DNA of 64,000 nucleotides, taken from Olsenella intestinalis (GTDB taxonomy: Bacteria > Actinomycetota > Coriobacteriia > Coriobacteriales > Atopobiaceae). The stretch covers positions 701,501-765,500 of the forward strand of contig NZ_JALGRK010000001.1 of the NCBI RefSeq assembly GCF_023276655.1, in the 5' to 3' direction. Shown one piece after another: positions 27,293 to 36,960 of this stretch. A program made the position numbers and the translations under genes. Position 1 is the stretch's first letter. Each line of letters begins with the position of its first letter. Below the pieces are notes generated by a model, which worked only from the letters and a program-made list of their open reading frames with translations, did not search any database and was not told the DNA's origin.

Positions 27293-28705
27293 TTACTCCT
27301 GGCCCGTGAGCACGGTCGTCATGTCGGCCGCGGCCGCCTTGCCGGCGCCCATGGCCAGAATGACCGTGGCGGCGCCGGTCACGATGTCGCCGCCAGCCCA
27401 GATCTTCGGGTTGGAGGTGCGGCCGGTCTTCTCGTCGGCCACGATGTAGCCCCACTTGTTGAGCTCCATGCCGCCGATCTTCTTGGCGAACGGGTTGGCG
27501 TTGGTGCCGATGGCCGAGATCGCCACGTCGCAGGGGATCTCCTCGATGGCGCCCTCGATGGGCACCGGGCGGCGACGGCCGCTCTCGTCGGGCTCGCCGA
27601 GCTCCATCTTCTGGACGCGCACGCCGCAGACGTTGCCGTCCTCGCCCTTGAGGAACTCGAGCGGCGACACCAGGGGCATGACCTCGACGCCCTCGGCCTT
27701 CGCGTGGTGGAGCTCGGCCTTACGGGCGGGCATCTCGTCCTCGGTGCGGCGGTACGCGATGATCGCGCGCTCGGCGCCCAGGCGCTTGGCCGTGCGGACG
27801 GCGTCCATGGCGACGTTGCCGCCGCCGAAGACGATGACCTGCTTGCCGTGCTTGGTCGGCGTGTCGAACTCGGGGAACTGGTTCGCCTTCATGAGGTTCA
27901 CGCGCGTGAGGTACTCGTTCGCGAAGAAGACGTTCGGCAGGTTCTCGCCGGGGATGTTGAGGAACTTGGGCAGGCCGGCGCCGGTCGCCACGTAGATGGC
28001 GTCGAAGCCCTTCTCGCCCAGCAGCTCCTCGGCGTCGGCGAGGTTGCCCATGACGGAGTTGAACTCGAACTTGACGCCCATCTCCTTGAGGCCGTCGATC
28101 TCGCGCTTGACGACCGCCTTGGGCAGACGGAACTCGGGAATGCCGTAGACCAGCACGCCGCCGCCGGTGAAGAACGCTTCGAACACGGTGACGTCGAAGC
28201 CGTTGCGCGCGAGCTCGCCGGCACAGGTGATGCCGGAGGGGCCCGAGCCGATGACGGCGACCTTCATGCCGTTCGCGGGCTTCATCTCGGGCTTGCTCGC
28301 GAGCTCGGGCTGATCGCCCAGGAAGCGCTCGAGCTGGCCGATGGCGACCGGCTCGCTCTTCTTGCCGCGGATGCACTTGCCCTCGCACTGCGTCTCCTGC
28401 GGGCAGACGCGGCCGCAGATGGCGGGCAGCATCGAGGACTCGCGGATGATGTCGAGACCGGCGCCGAAGTCCTTCTCGTAGATCTTCTCGATGAACGCGG
28501 GGATGTTGATGTTGACGGGGCAGCCCTCGACGCAGAGCGGCTTCTTGCACCTCAGGCAGCGCGCCGCCTCGGCGACGGCCATTTCCTCGGTGAAGCCGCG
28601 GTCGACCGGGCGGAAGTCGCGGGCGCGCTCCTCGGCGCTCTCCTCGTTGTCAGCAGTGCGGGGTGCCTTCATGTCGGCGACCCAACGGCCGTTTACCTCT
28701 GGCAT
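27293..28705 (-). CDS. NfnB-type (GltD-like) NADPH oxidoreductase large subunit
   Basis: 470 residues. The N-terminal ferredoxin-like region has two Cys clusters (CLRCKKPLCVEGCP and CGRVCPQETQCEGKC) for [4Fe-4S] centres. An FAD-binding fold (VIGSGPSGITCAGELA, ~150) and a second dinucleotide fold (FGGGNVAMDAVRTAKR, ~285) follow. It ends with the GltD-type WAGGDIVTGAATVILAMGAG. This matches the homotetrameric GltA / SudA / NfnB family. The partner gene directly upstream supports NfnAB, which couples reduced ferredoxin and NADH to NADP+ by electron bifurcation. The start overlaps the upstream gene by 13 bp. Confidence 0.88.
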   Translation of the reverse strand: MPEVNGRWVADMKAPRTADNEESAEERARDFRPVDRGFTEEMAVAEAARCLRCKKPLCVEGCPVNINIPAFIEKIYEKDFGAGLDIIRESSMLPAICGRVCPQETQCEGKCIRGKKSEPVAIGQLERFLGDQPELASKPEMKPANGMKVAVIGSGPSGITCAGELARNGFDVTVFEAFFTGGGVLVYGIPEFRLPKAVVKREIDGLKEMGVKFEFNSVMGNLADAEELLGEKGFDAIYVATGAGLPKFLNIPGENLPNVFFANEYLTRVNLMKANQFPEFDTPTKHGKQVIVFGGGNVAMDAVRTAKRLGAERAIIAYRRTEDEMPARKAELHHAKAEGVEVMPLVSPLEFLKGEDGNVCGVRVQKMELGEPDESGRRRPVPIEGAIEEIPCDVAISAIGTNANPFAKKIGGMELNKWGYIVADEKTGRTSNPKIWAGGDIVTGAATVILAMGAGKAAAADMTTVLTGQE

Positions 28706-29535
28706 GCGCAGTTCGCCTCCTCATAGGCCTTGAGGGACTGGCCCTCCTCGGTACGGTACGCGGCCTGACGGGCGCGCAGGTCGTCCCAGTCGACCTTGGT
28801 CGCGTCGAAGTCGGGCCCGTCGACGCAGGCGAACTTGGTCTCGCCCGCGATCTCGACGCGGCAGCAGCCGCACATGCCGGTGCCGTCGACCATGATGGGG
28901 TTGAGCGACGCCGTGATCGGGCAGTCGAACTTCTCGGCCGTGAGCGTCGAGAACTTCATCATCGGCACGGGGCCGACGCAGAAGACCTGGTCGACGGCCT
29001 TGGCCTCGAGCAGGCGCTCGAGCGGCGCGGTGACCACGCCCTTCTCGCCGTAGGAGCCGTCGTCGGTCGTGATGTGCACGTGGTCCTCGGGCAGGATCGA
29101 GCGGAACTGGTCCTCGAGCAGCAGCAGGTCCTTGGTGCGGGCGCCCATGATGGCGTGCACCTCGTGGCCGGTCTCGACGAGCTGGCGCGCGACGGGGAAC
29201 GCGATCGCGAGGCCCACGCCGCCGCCGATGACGCACCAGGTGCCGGGGCCCATCTCGGTGGGCTGACCCAGGGGCCCGGTCACGTCGAGCAGGGAGTCGC
29301 CCTCCTCGTAGCGCGAGAGCATGGTGGTCGTCTTGCCGACGACCATGAAGATGAACTCGACCCAGCCCTCCTCGGCGTTCCAGTCCGCGAACGTGAACGG
29401 CACGCGCTCGCCGCACTCGTTCGGGCGCACCATGAGGAACTGGCCGGCATGGGCATGCTTGGCCATCTCCGGTGCCTCGATGCGGAACTTGAACACCTTC
29501 TCGGAGAACTGCGTCTTCTCGAGGATCCTGTACAT
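28693..29535 (-). CDS. NfnA-type ferredoxin-NADP reductase small subunit
   Basis: 280 residues. A FAD/NAD(P)-binding ferredoxin-reductase fold: AHAGQFLMVRP, an RVPFTFAD flavin motif, GPLGQPTE and NAD-binding CVIGGGVGLAIAFPVAR. Its C-terminal [2Fe-2S] cysteines are in GTGMCGCCRVEI plus FACVDGP. This is the layout of the dihydroorotate dehydrogenase electron-transfer / sulfide dehydrogenase family to which NfnA belongs. Its overlap with the large-subunit gene supports a two-subunit flavin-based bifurcating enzyme balancing NADH, NADPH and ferredoxin in an anaerobe. Confidence 0.88.
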   Translation of the reverse strand: MYRILEKTQFSEKVFKFRIEAPEMAKHAHAGQFLMVRPNECGERVPFTFADWNAEEGWVEFIFMVVGKTTTMLSRYEEGDSLLDVTGPLGQPTEMGPGTWCVIGGGVGLAIAFPVARQLVETGHEVHAIMGARTKDLLLLEDQFRSILPEDHVHITTDDGSYGEKGVVTAPLERLLEAKAVDQVFCVGPVPMMKFSTLTAEKFDCPITASLNPIMVDGTGMCGCCRVEIAGETKFACVDGPDFDATKVDWDDLRARQAAYRTEEGQSLKAYEEANCACQR

Positions 29536-29587
29536 CAACGAACTCCTCTCACAAACACTGACGCCGCGGAAACATCCGCATTTCCTT

Positions 29588-29608
29588 GCTGCGCCACGCT
29601 GGCGCAGC
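29588..29608 (-). promoter_or_regulatory. Hairpin in the nfnAB leader
   Basis: GCTGCGCCA, a CGC loop and TGGCGCAGC form a perfect 9-bp stem 53 bp before the nfnA start. No T-run follows. The rest of 29536-29807 shows no gene and no clear promoter. Confidence 0.4.
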
Positions 29609-29807
29609 CCACAAGCCAACATGTTAGCCATTGCGCGGTCGACCCACGCCGACAGATGTGCGTGCGGGTGCATAAATTGGCCGAATCGTTTCATACGCCA
29701 GGCGAGAGGAGCATGCCCCTCGGCTGCGGCCCCATCGGGGACCGTCATATGTCTTTTGTTGTGAGCGAGGGAGTGGGTGAGCGACGCCCCATGCCTGCCT
29801 CTGAGCC

Positions 29808-30035
29808 CTACTTGAACGTGACGAGGTCGGAGACCTTCGTGTTGAGTCCGGCGGCGATGCGCTCCAGCATGTCGAAGGTGGGGCTCGCCTGAGCCGACTC
29901 CACGTTGGCCAGGTGCGTCTTGCTGATGCCGATCATGAGCGAGAAGTTGCGGATCGAGTATCCCTGCTCGATCCTGAGGGCCTTGATGCGCCGGGCCAGC
30001 TCCTCGCGATGCGAATTGTATTCGACGGCAACCAT
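29808..30035 (-). CDS. Small XRE-family transcriptional regulator
   Basis: 75 residues from the ATG at 30035, almost entirely one helix-turn-helix domain: LARRIKALRIEQGYSIRNFS, then MIGISKTHLANVESAQASPTFDMLERIAAGL. I prefer this start over the in-frame GTG at 30074, which lies inside a palindrome and has no ribosome site. The ATG also lacks a Shine-Dalgarno, but TACTAT sits 7 bp before it, suggesting a leaderless transcript as is common in actinomycetes. A perfect inverted repeat 33 bp upstream is a likely autoregulatory operator. The target genes are unknown. Confidence 0.8.
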   Translation of the reverse strand: MVAVEYNSHREELARRIKALRIEQGYSIRNFSLMIGISKTHLANVESAQASPTFDMLERIAAGLNTKVSDLVTFK

Positions 30036-30067
30036 GCACCGATAGTAGGGGCGAGGTGAGTTGATTC

Positions 30068-30085
30068 GTACCACTAAAGTGGTAC
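30068..30085. promoter_or_regulatory. Palindromic operator candidate for the XRE regulator
   Basis: GTACCACTAAAGTGGTAC: two perfect 8-bp half sites separated by AA. It lies in the intergenic region between the XRE gene (minus) and the UPF0489 gene (plus), where an autoregulatory or divergent operator is expected. The remaining gap to 30331 has only short unsupported frames. Confidence 0.65.
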
Positions 30086-30331
30086 AGTATTTGATGACAT
30101 GGCCAGAAACGCCGCACGCATCGCGTCTACCTGCATTATTGCCGGGACAACGAGCGTGCGGTTTTGCGCTCTACCGCCAGAATAACCTCCCTCGCCGTCG
30201 CGGCGATACCGCCTGACGCGCGAGGCCCAGACCGACTGGATCGCTTCGATTGGACGCCTGGCCGAGTAATCGGCCCGCACGGAATGGTTCGGCTGTCGGA
30301 TGCCCCGTCATCCGTTGAAGGGGAGGTTGCG

Positions 30332-31129
30332 ATGAGAGTATTAGACCTTGACATGGATTACTTTCTCGACTGTCCGGTCTACTTTCCCTCGGATCACGAC
30401 TTGGGAGTCAGGCCTACCAACGAGAAGTACGTCAACAGCGTATGGCCCGAGAATCGGGTCCGCGCTTTCCTCGAGCAAAATCTCGGGCTTTCTCGAGCGC
30501 GCAGGATACCGGGTCGAGTTGTGGTGAAGCATAACGAGTCGTTGCTGCGCTGGGAGGAGCTGGTCGATGAGGGGCGTCTGGATACGCCGTTCTCGGTCGT
30601 TCACGTTGACTCTCATGCCGACCTCGGCCTCGGAGTTAATAACGCGGCCATATGGGATGTTTTGCACAGAGACGTTAGGTTGCGAGCGCCGAAGTACTGC
30701 AAACGTATCGATGTGGATGGTAGGTTTTTTAACATCGACCAGGGGAACTATCTCCTGTATGCGATTGCCGCACGGTGGATTGATGAGTTGGTCTATTGCG
30801 CCAACCCAAACGGCGATCACTATGACATCCCAGACCAGCCGAACGGGCTTGGCGATCCGCCTCTTGTAGAAATAAGCAAGGGACTTAAGGAGAAAGCCGA
30901 AATGGGGCTGTCTTGCGATGGCAAGTTACGCCTCAATGCGTCGTTGGATGGTACGGAGCAGATGGGCGGAGAGCCCGTAGTGGGCTTCAGAATCGTTCCG
31001 ACAGTCGAGGGGGTTCGTTTCAACGGCGACTTCGATTACGTGGTTCTTGCTCAATCGCCTGCCTATACGCCTGAAAACGCCGACTTCATCATGGATGTCT
31101 TCAGGGAGTACATCGAAGACGACGAGTGA
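30332..31129 (+). CDS. UPF0489-family protein
   Basis: 265 residues. It opens with MRVLDLDMDYFLD and has VVHVDSHADLG near residue 90 and FRIVPTVEG later. This is the pattern of UPF0489, a poorly understood family that shows metal-binding-like Asp/His clusters reminiscent of arginase or deacetylase folds. No function can be assigned. The ATG follows GGGGAGG. Base composition is clearly AT-richer than the ribosomal or adhesin genes, and mixed codon use marks it as part of an acquired block shared with the next gene. Confidence 0.75.
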   Translation: MRVLDLDMDYFLDCPVYFPSDHDLGVRPTNEKYVNSVWPENRVRAFLEQNLGLSRARRIPGRVVVKHNESLLRWEELVDEGRLDTPFSVVHVDSHADLGLGVNNAAIWDVLHRDVRLRAPKYCKRIDVDGRFFNIDQGNYLLYAIAARWIDELVYCANPNGDHYDIPDQPNGLGDPPLVEISKGLKEKAEMGLSCDGKLRLNASLDGTEQMGGEPVVGFRIVPTVEGVRFNGDFDYVVLAQSPAYTPENADFIMDVFREYIEDDE

Positions 31130-31999
31130 GAGCGCGTGGGGTGTGTCAGTGGTTATGGACGGCGCGTCTCGTTATGGGCAACGAAAAGAGAGTGCGGCAC
31201 GGAAGGAATTTCATCAAGAGGAGTTGATGCCTCGTGAATACTAATAAGACCACCCTCTTTGGCAGCCGCCTATTTTGTCATGTGCTTGTCGCGGCCATGG
31301 CGTGCGTGCTTGGCCTAGGCACCGTCCCCACCTTTGTGCTGGCGCAAGGCAAGGTGACAACAGGGGGTGACGAGGGCGGCCGCGTGGGAATGGCGACATC
31401 AAGTCAGACGAACGGACGGATATTGGATGAGTTGGGTTGGAGCGATAGGGGCATTTTCGGAGATGACGATGGCGGTGACCCTGTCGATCCTGTTCTTTCG
31501 CTGACGGCCCAGGCATCGTCGGACTCGGGCATGTGGGGTACATGTGCCTGGAATATCTCTTCTGACGGCACGTTGCGGGTGCGTGCGGGAACCGGTGCCG
31601 ATATCGTTGACGAACATGGTGCGCCATGGCATTTAAGCAACAGACAGATCGTGCGGGCGATCTTCGACGATGGTGTCGTATTTCCAAAAAAATGCAGAAG
31701 CTTATTTCAGGCCAAATATTACGTCGAGTCGATCGATCTTTCGAAAGTCGATTTTTCCCAGGTTCAAGATGCTGGCAGAATGTTTCAAGATTGCACCAAA
31801 CTCACCTCGGTGAACATGTCCGGCTGGGATACCTCATCGCTGCGAGTCGCAGACTGGATGTTTTCAGGATGCAAGTCCCTCCCTCAAATTGACGTTTCAA
31901 AATGGGATACGAGGAAGCTTTCCTCAGCCATAAATGTTTTCAATACGTGTGAAAGTCTAACAAGTGTTGACTTAAGTGGTTGGGACGTTTCAAACGTTA

Positions 32000-32003
32000 C
32001 GAC
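32000..32003 (+). repeat. Left target-site duplication CGAC of the IS21-like element
   Basis: CGAC at 32000-32003 is repeated at 34452-34455, exactly flanking the TG...CA ends of the element. A 4-bp duplication is within the normal range for the IS21 family. Confidence 0.8.
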
Positions 32004-32162
32004 TGTTAGCGTCGGCTTAAATCAACCCTTAATCGTCGGACTTAATCAACCAATCCGAGTCAAACATAATCAACCAGACCCCTCCATCGAAGGCAGGCCA
32101 TCGAACCTGCCCGCGTCTCCTATGCTGGTGCTGCATCACGCCGGCGTTAGGAGGACAGATGA

Positions 32163-33467
32163 ATGGATAGCAAGTTCGATGGCCTACAGGAGATTATAGA
32201 TAAGGCCCTCGCCTCCATGGAGGCCGAGTCGACCGGAGACTTCGACCCGCAGGAGTGCAACCTAGCGGAGTTCTGCCGCAGGACCGGGCTCACGAGGCAG
32301 AGGGCCAGGACCATCAAGGCCAACGGCTTCAGGGTGAAGCCCCACGGCCGACTTGGGATGAAGGCCGGCAGCACCGTGCTCAGCGGCCACACCGGTTTTG
32401 TCGACGACCAGCTTCGCAAGGGCGTCACCAACTCGCAAGTCGTCTACGAGCGACTGCTGGAGCAGGGGTACGAGGGCGGCCTCACCACCGTCAAGGTCTA
32501 CATGGCAGACCACGCCGACCTCGTTCCCGCCAAGCGGCGGGCGACCGGCCCCCAGCGAGGGAGCGGCCAGCGGTTTCGGTCCGGACCGGCCGAATCCTAC
32601 CAGATGGACTGGGGGTTCGCGAACGTCGAGGACTGGGCGGGCCGCAGGTACAGGGTCGCGTGCTTCGCAATGGTGTGCCACCACTGCGGGACGCCCTACG
32701 TCGAGTTCTTCCCCAACGCGCGCCAGGAGAACCTGTTCATCGGCATGCTCCACGCGTTCGGGCGCCTCGGGGTGCCCGACGGGGTCCTGACCGACAACAT
32801 GAAGAGCGTCGTGAGCCGCAGGGACGCGGAGGGCAGGCCGGTGTGGAACGGCGAGTACGAGGCGTTCATGGACAGCGTCGGCTTCACGACCAGGCTATGC
32901 AAGCCAAGGCACCCGTTCACCAAGGGCAAGGTCGAAAGGCTCGTGCGCTTCGTGAAGGAGAGCTTCCTCGCGGGCAGGACGTTTGAGGACCTCGAATCGC
33001 TCAACAGGGACGCCCTGGATTGGTGCGACGCGCAGGCCGGCAGGTACCGAAGGTCGGCCGGCCATGTCCCGGCCGAGGTTCACAGCCGCCTCTGCTCCGC
33101 CCACGCCCGCGAGGTGAGGGATCCCGCGGCCGCGGAGCGGTACCTCTGCCCGTTGAGGAGGATCTCGTTCGACGGCTTCGTCAGCTTCGAGGGCGGAAGG
33201 TACGGCGTCCCGTACTGGTACTCCGGCAGCACGTGCCGGGTGAGCCGCGAGGGCGGCACCCTCCACATCTACTCGGAGGACCTCTCCCGCGAGCTGGTCT
33301 GCCACGAGGTCGACAGGTCCCGAGCCGACTCGTGGTGCGATGGCCAGTGGCCCGACTCGCAGCCGGAGGAGTCCCCGAGCCAAGAGGTCACGACGACGGT
33401 GACGAGGGCCAAGCCGAGGGCGGACACCGCGTTCGCCAAGTTCGACTTCTCCAGGGAGGTGATGTAG
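32163..33467 (+). CDS. istA: IS21-family transposase IstA
   Basis: 434 residues. The N-terminal region contains a helix-turn-helix (NLAEFCRRTGLTRQRARTIK). The integrase (rve) core has its acidic triad at MDWGF, LTDNMK and KGKVERLV. IstA catalyses strand transfer and needs IstB. The ATG is preceded by AGGAGG. istB follows after 2 bp. Confidence 0.93.
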   Translation: MDSKFDGLQEIIDKALASMEAESTGDFDPQECNLAEFCRRTGLTRQRARTIKANGFRVKPHGRLGMKAGSTVLSGHTGFVDDQLRKGVTNSQVVYERLLEQGYEGGLTTVKVYMADHADLVPAKRRATGPQRGSGQRFRSGPAESYQMDWGFANVEDWAGRRYRVACFAMVCHHCGTPYVEFFPNARQENLFIGMLHAFGRLGVPDGVLTDNMKSVVSRRDAEGRPVWNGEYEAFMDSVGFTTRLCKPRHPFTKGKVERLVRFVKESFLAGRTFEDLESLNRDALDWCDAQAGRYRRSAGHVPAEVHSRLCSAHAREVRDPAAAERYLCPLRRISFDGFVSFEGGRYGVPYWYSGSTCRVSREGGTLHIYSEDLSRELVCHEVDRSRADSWCDGQWPDSQPEESPSQEVTTTVTRAKPRADTAFAKFDFSREVM

Positions 33468-33469
33468 CG

Positions 33470-34303
33470 GTGGCGGCACGGGCATCGGAAGGCTCAACCC
33501 CGTTCGAGCGCGCGTGCGCCGCCGCCGGGGAGCTGAGGATCAGGATCGGGCCGGAGGAGCTGGCCAGCCTGGCGTCGGACAACGACATGCGAGAAAGGGA
33601 GGTCGAGGCCATCGCGACGGTGTTCGGCTACCTCGCCGAGAAGCGGAGGCGCTCCACGGTCGAGACCCTCCTGCGGCTGAGCAGGCTGCCGAGCAAGGAG
33701 CCCAAAACCTTCGACAACTTCGACTTCGGGCGCATTCAGGGCCGCGACGCGTGCGCGCTCGCGGAGCTGTCGGCCCTCTCGGACCTCTACGCGGGTCGCA
33801 ACATAGCGTTCATCGGACCTGGGGGAATCGGGAAGACGCACCTTGCCCAGGCCTACGGGCGCGAGTGCTGCCTCAGGGGCCTCAAGACCTACTACGTCAA
33901 GGCCAGCGAGCTCGCGGACAAGATCTCGTCGGCCATAAAGAGGAGCAACGCGTCGCGCATGGTGAACACACTGGTGAAGCCGTCGTGCCTGATCATAGAC
34001 GAGGTCGGCAGGAGGAAGTTCGACCGAGAGTGCACGGACCTGCTCTTTGACGTCATCGACCGGCGCTACGAGAAGGAGGGGCCCAACACCATGATTCTCA
34101 CCAGCAACGCCGTCGCCAGCGACTGGCACGAGTTCTTCGAGGGCGACGACACGCTCCTGTGCGCCCTGGACCGCGTGTTCGACAAGGCCTCGGTGTTCAT
34201 GATGCGAGGCCCGAGCTACCGCGGGCGTGAGCTCGACACGTTTTCCGTCGAGGCCGTGCCGTCGGCCACGAAGCAAAGAGGCATGCGAGACGCGACTGCG
34301 TAG
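33470..34303 (+). CDS. istB: IS21-family ATP-binding helper IstB
   Basis: 277 residues. A DnaC-like AAA+ ATPase: Walker A GPGGIGKTHLA (residues ~118), Walker B CLIIDEVG and sensor-1 region MILTSNAV. IstB remodels target DNA and selects sites for IstA. It starts at GTG 2 bp after istA, with AGGGAGG inside the end of istA, which implies coupled translation. Confidence 0.92.
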   Translation: MAARASEGSTPFERACAAAGELRIRIGPEELASLASDNDMREREVEAIATVFGYLAEKRRRSTVETLLRLSRLPSKEPKTFDNFDFGRIQGRDACALAELSALSDLYAGRNIAFIGPGGIGKTHLAQAYGRECCLRGLKTYYVKASELADKISSAIKRSNASRMVNTLVKPSCLIIDEVGRRKFDRECTDLLFDVIDRRYEKEGPNTMILTSNAVASDWHEFFEGDDTLLCALDRVFDKASVFMMRGPSYRGRELDTFSVEAVPSATKQRGMRDATA

Positions 34304-34451
34304 TCCACAGTAAACACGATGCGATCGCCGGCGTGATGCAAACTAGATACGACGACGCGAGGAGAGCTGGGATGTGGTTGGTTGATTTCGCCCGACTCAA
34401 TTTGGTTGGAAACGCCCGACGCTAGTTGGTTGATTTAAGCCGACGTCAACA

Positions 34452-34455
34452 CGAC
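34452..34455 (+). repeat. Right target-site duplication CGAC of the IS21-like element
   Basis: The second copy of CGAC. The interrupted BspA-like frame resumes directly after it. Confidence 0.8.
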
Positions 34456-36960
34456 TTTGCTTGGCTTGTTTCGCGATTGCTCGAGTATACGATCACTTGA
34501 TATTGAGAACTGGGGCTGGAACACAGGTAAAGTCACAAATATGTGTAGGATGTTCTCAGGTTGTTCTAGCTTCACCCCTCTAGACATACCGCGATGGGGA
34601 TGGGACACATCTAAAGTCGTTGATATGAGTGGTCTTTTTTCTGGCTGTGACTTGAGGCAAATCGACCTGTCGTCTTGGGACACGTCTAAAGTTAAGAACA
34701 TGGAATATATGTTAGAGGGATGTAAGATGGCCTCCCTTGACCTTTCGTATCTTGACACTTCATCCGTAACGAACATGTTTAGCATGTTCAGGGGAAGTCG
34801 TTTTAAGAGCGTAAACGTCTCGGGTTGGGACACGTCAAATGTGACTATTATGGAACATATGTTTTATAGCTGCAGCTCTCTGGAGTCTTTGGATCTTTCG
34901 GACTGGAAGTTGCCCAAGCTCGAGAGAAGGAACTCGATGTTTTACGGCTGCAGCAACTTGCTGTCACTTGACCTGCCTGATCTGACGGGGGTGAGATACG
35001 GCATCTATGAGAAAGGCATGTATGACGGGTGCTCTTCGCTCGAGCGTATTTCTACGGATGCGTATGACCAGCTATATACAGATGAATCTTTTCCTAGCAA
35101 TGCGAGTCAGTGGTATTCGCTTAACGAGGGACGCTGGATCAGCAGGACAGAGATTCTGAAGAATCGTTCAGGCATAGCAGACACCTATACTTCTTACGAC
35201 GCCTCTTCTAGAACGCCTATCGGCAACGCCTCAGTGACTCTCCCGCAGAATCAGTTTGCGTATGCCGCAAGAGCCATAAGGCCAATTCCGTCTCTGGTGC
35301 TTGACGAGGGCAACCTACGCTGCGGAATCGACTATAAGTGCTCGTATAAAAACAATCTGAATACGGGAACGGCCACCATCACGGTTAGTGGAATCGGAAG
35401 GTATGACGGCTCCACAACCACCGCCTTTGAAATCGTCAAGTCGCCTCTCGTCGTGCGCGCGAGGGACTGTTCCGTGACCTATGGTGACGAACCCGTATAT
35501 GGCGGCTATGTCGTTGAGGGCCTCGCGGGCCGAGACGGGGAGGACGTCCTTTCCGGCACCGCATCGATTTCGTCTACCTTCAAGCCTGAATCCGGCGTGG
35601 GTGAATACCCGGTATCCGTCTCTGGCCTGACGTCCGACAACTACGATATCTCCTTTGAAAACGGTAGCCTCTCGGTTCTCCCGAGGGAGGTGTCGCTTGA
35701 ATGGTCTGGGTCATCGTTCGTCTATGACGGAGAAGAACATTGTCCGACAGTCGTTGCGTCTGGAACAGTCTACGGGGACGAACTTGGGGTTAGCGTCACG
35801 GGAGCAGCGGCGGAGGCGGGACCTCACGTCGCGACGGCGACGGCTTTAACTAGTTCCAACTATAGCCTTCCGGATGACGTGGCGTTTGAGTTCGAAATCG
35901 CCAAGGCGCCGATTGCCACAACGGTGTCCATTGCTGGATGGCCCTTTGGAGAAGAACCGTCAATACCTAGCGTTTCGGGTAATACCGGGGCCGGTGCCGT
36001 AACTTATTGCTACTATCCCGCTGGCGAGACGGCCGAATCGGGCTCTGCCGAGCCTCCCGTGGATGTCGGCTCCTATGTTGTTCGTGCCGTCGTGGAGGAG
36101 ACCCAGAATTACCTTGGCGGTATCGCTGAGGAGTCTTTCGAGGTCACTCCGGCAGACGTCTCTCGTGCGTCGTTGTCTCTTCCGGTTTCGTCGTATTACT
36201 ATGACGGAACTCCAAAGACTCCCGCCGTTGAGGTGATTCTGAGCGGCAAGCCCCTTGTTGCTGACGTAGATTACGCCGTGTCTTATAGGGACAACGTGAA
36301 CCCCGGCACGGCGACGGTCACCGTGGCCGGCACGGGCAACTATGCGGGCATGAAGTCGGCGACGTTCCAGATCGTCCGGCATTCGCCCACCCCGGGGCCC
36401 GGGCCGACGCCGAGCCCGTCCCCGACGCCCGAGCGCGCCGAGATGTACCGTCTCTACAACCCCTACACCGGCGAGCACTTCTACACCGCGAGCCCCTACG
36501 AGCGCGACTCGCTCTCCGGAATCGGTTGGAACTACGAGGGCGTGGGATGGGTGGCGCCGAGGCAGTCGAACACGTCCGTCTACCGCCTGTATAACCCCTA
36601 CGCGGGCGACCACCACTACACGACCTCGGCCGGCGAGCGCGACGCGCTGAAGGCCGTGGGATGGAACGACGAGGGCGTCGGCTGGTATTCCGACGACGCC
36701 AGGGGCGTGCCGCTCTACCGCCAGTACAACCCCTACGCCACCGTGGGCACCCACAACTACACGGCGAGCAAGGTCGAGAACGACATGCTCGTCTCGGTCG
36801 GGTGGAACGCCGAGGGCATCGGCTGGTACGGGATGAAGTAGGCGCCTCGGGGCGCGGCGTGCCGGTGGCCCATCGGGCGCCCCGACGTTCCGTGTTGCGA
36901 GAAGGCATTCGAATCGAGCGCGTCGCGTTTGTCATGCGTGTGAGCTAGGAGATGATCCCC

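Larger units (their letters stand above)
32004..34451 (+). mobile_element. IS21-family insertion sequence, complete
   Basis: 2448 bp, beginning TG and ending CA. The terminal inverted repeats share CGTCGGCTTAAATCAACC after a slightly variable TGTTAG / TGTTGA (left 32004-32027, right 34428-34451). Further AATCAACC copies lie inward at both ends, as in IS21 elements whose ends carry multiple transposase sites. It contains istA and istB and is flanked by CGAC duplications. Both genes are intact, so the insertion may be recent and active. Confidence 0.93.
31234..36841 (+). pseudogene. BspA-like surface protein gene split by an IS21-family element
   Basis: Two in-frame pieces, 31234-32003 and 34456-36841. 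Removing the IS and one CGAC target copy restores a single 1051-residue frame across the junction (SNVTT|LLGLFRDCSS). The GTG start follows AAGAGGAG. The protein has a signal peptide (ending FVLAQG) and BspA/DUF285 leucine-rich-like repeats (WDTS-x-V-x-x-M-x-x-MF-x-x-C). These are followed by a bacterial Ig-like/MBG region (FEIVKSPLVVRARDCSVTYG and later LPVSSYYYDGTPKTPAV), a Pro-rich linker and three C-terminal DUF5648-like repeats (YNPYTGEHFYTAS). Such proteins bind host or bacterial surfaces. The 3' fragment lacks a signal peptide, so the gene is probably inactive. GC rises sharply near 36290. Confidence 0.9.

Noticed and set aside
27120-27455. N-terminal extension of pyrE
   Set aside because: The in-frame upstream extension lacks a ribosome site, is Arg/His/Gly-rich, and runs through the neighbouring terminator; the family start is at 27119.
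30094-30216. Short frame of about 40 codons before the UPF0489 gene
   Set aside because: No ribosome site and no recognisable sequence; it overlaps other equally open short frames.
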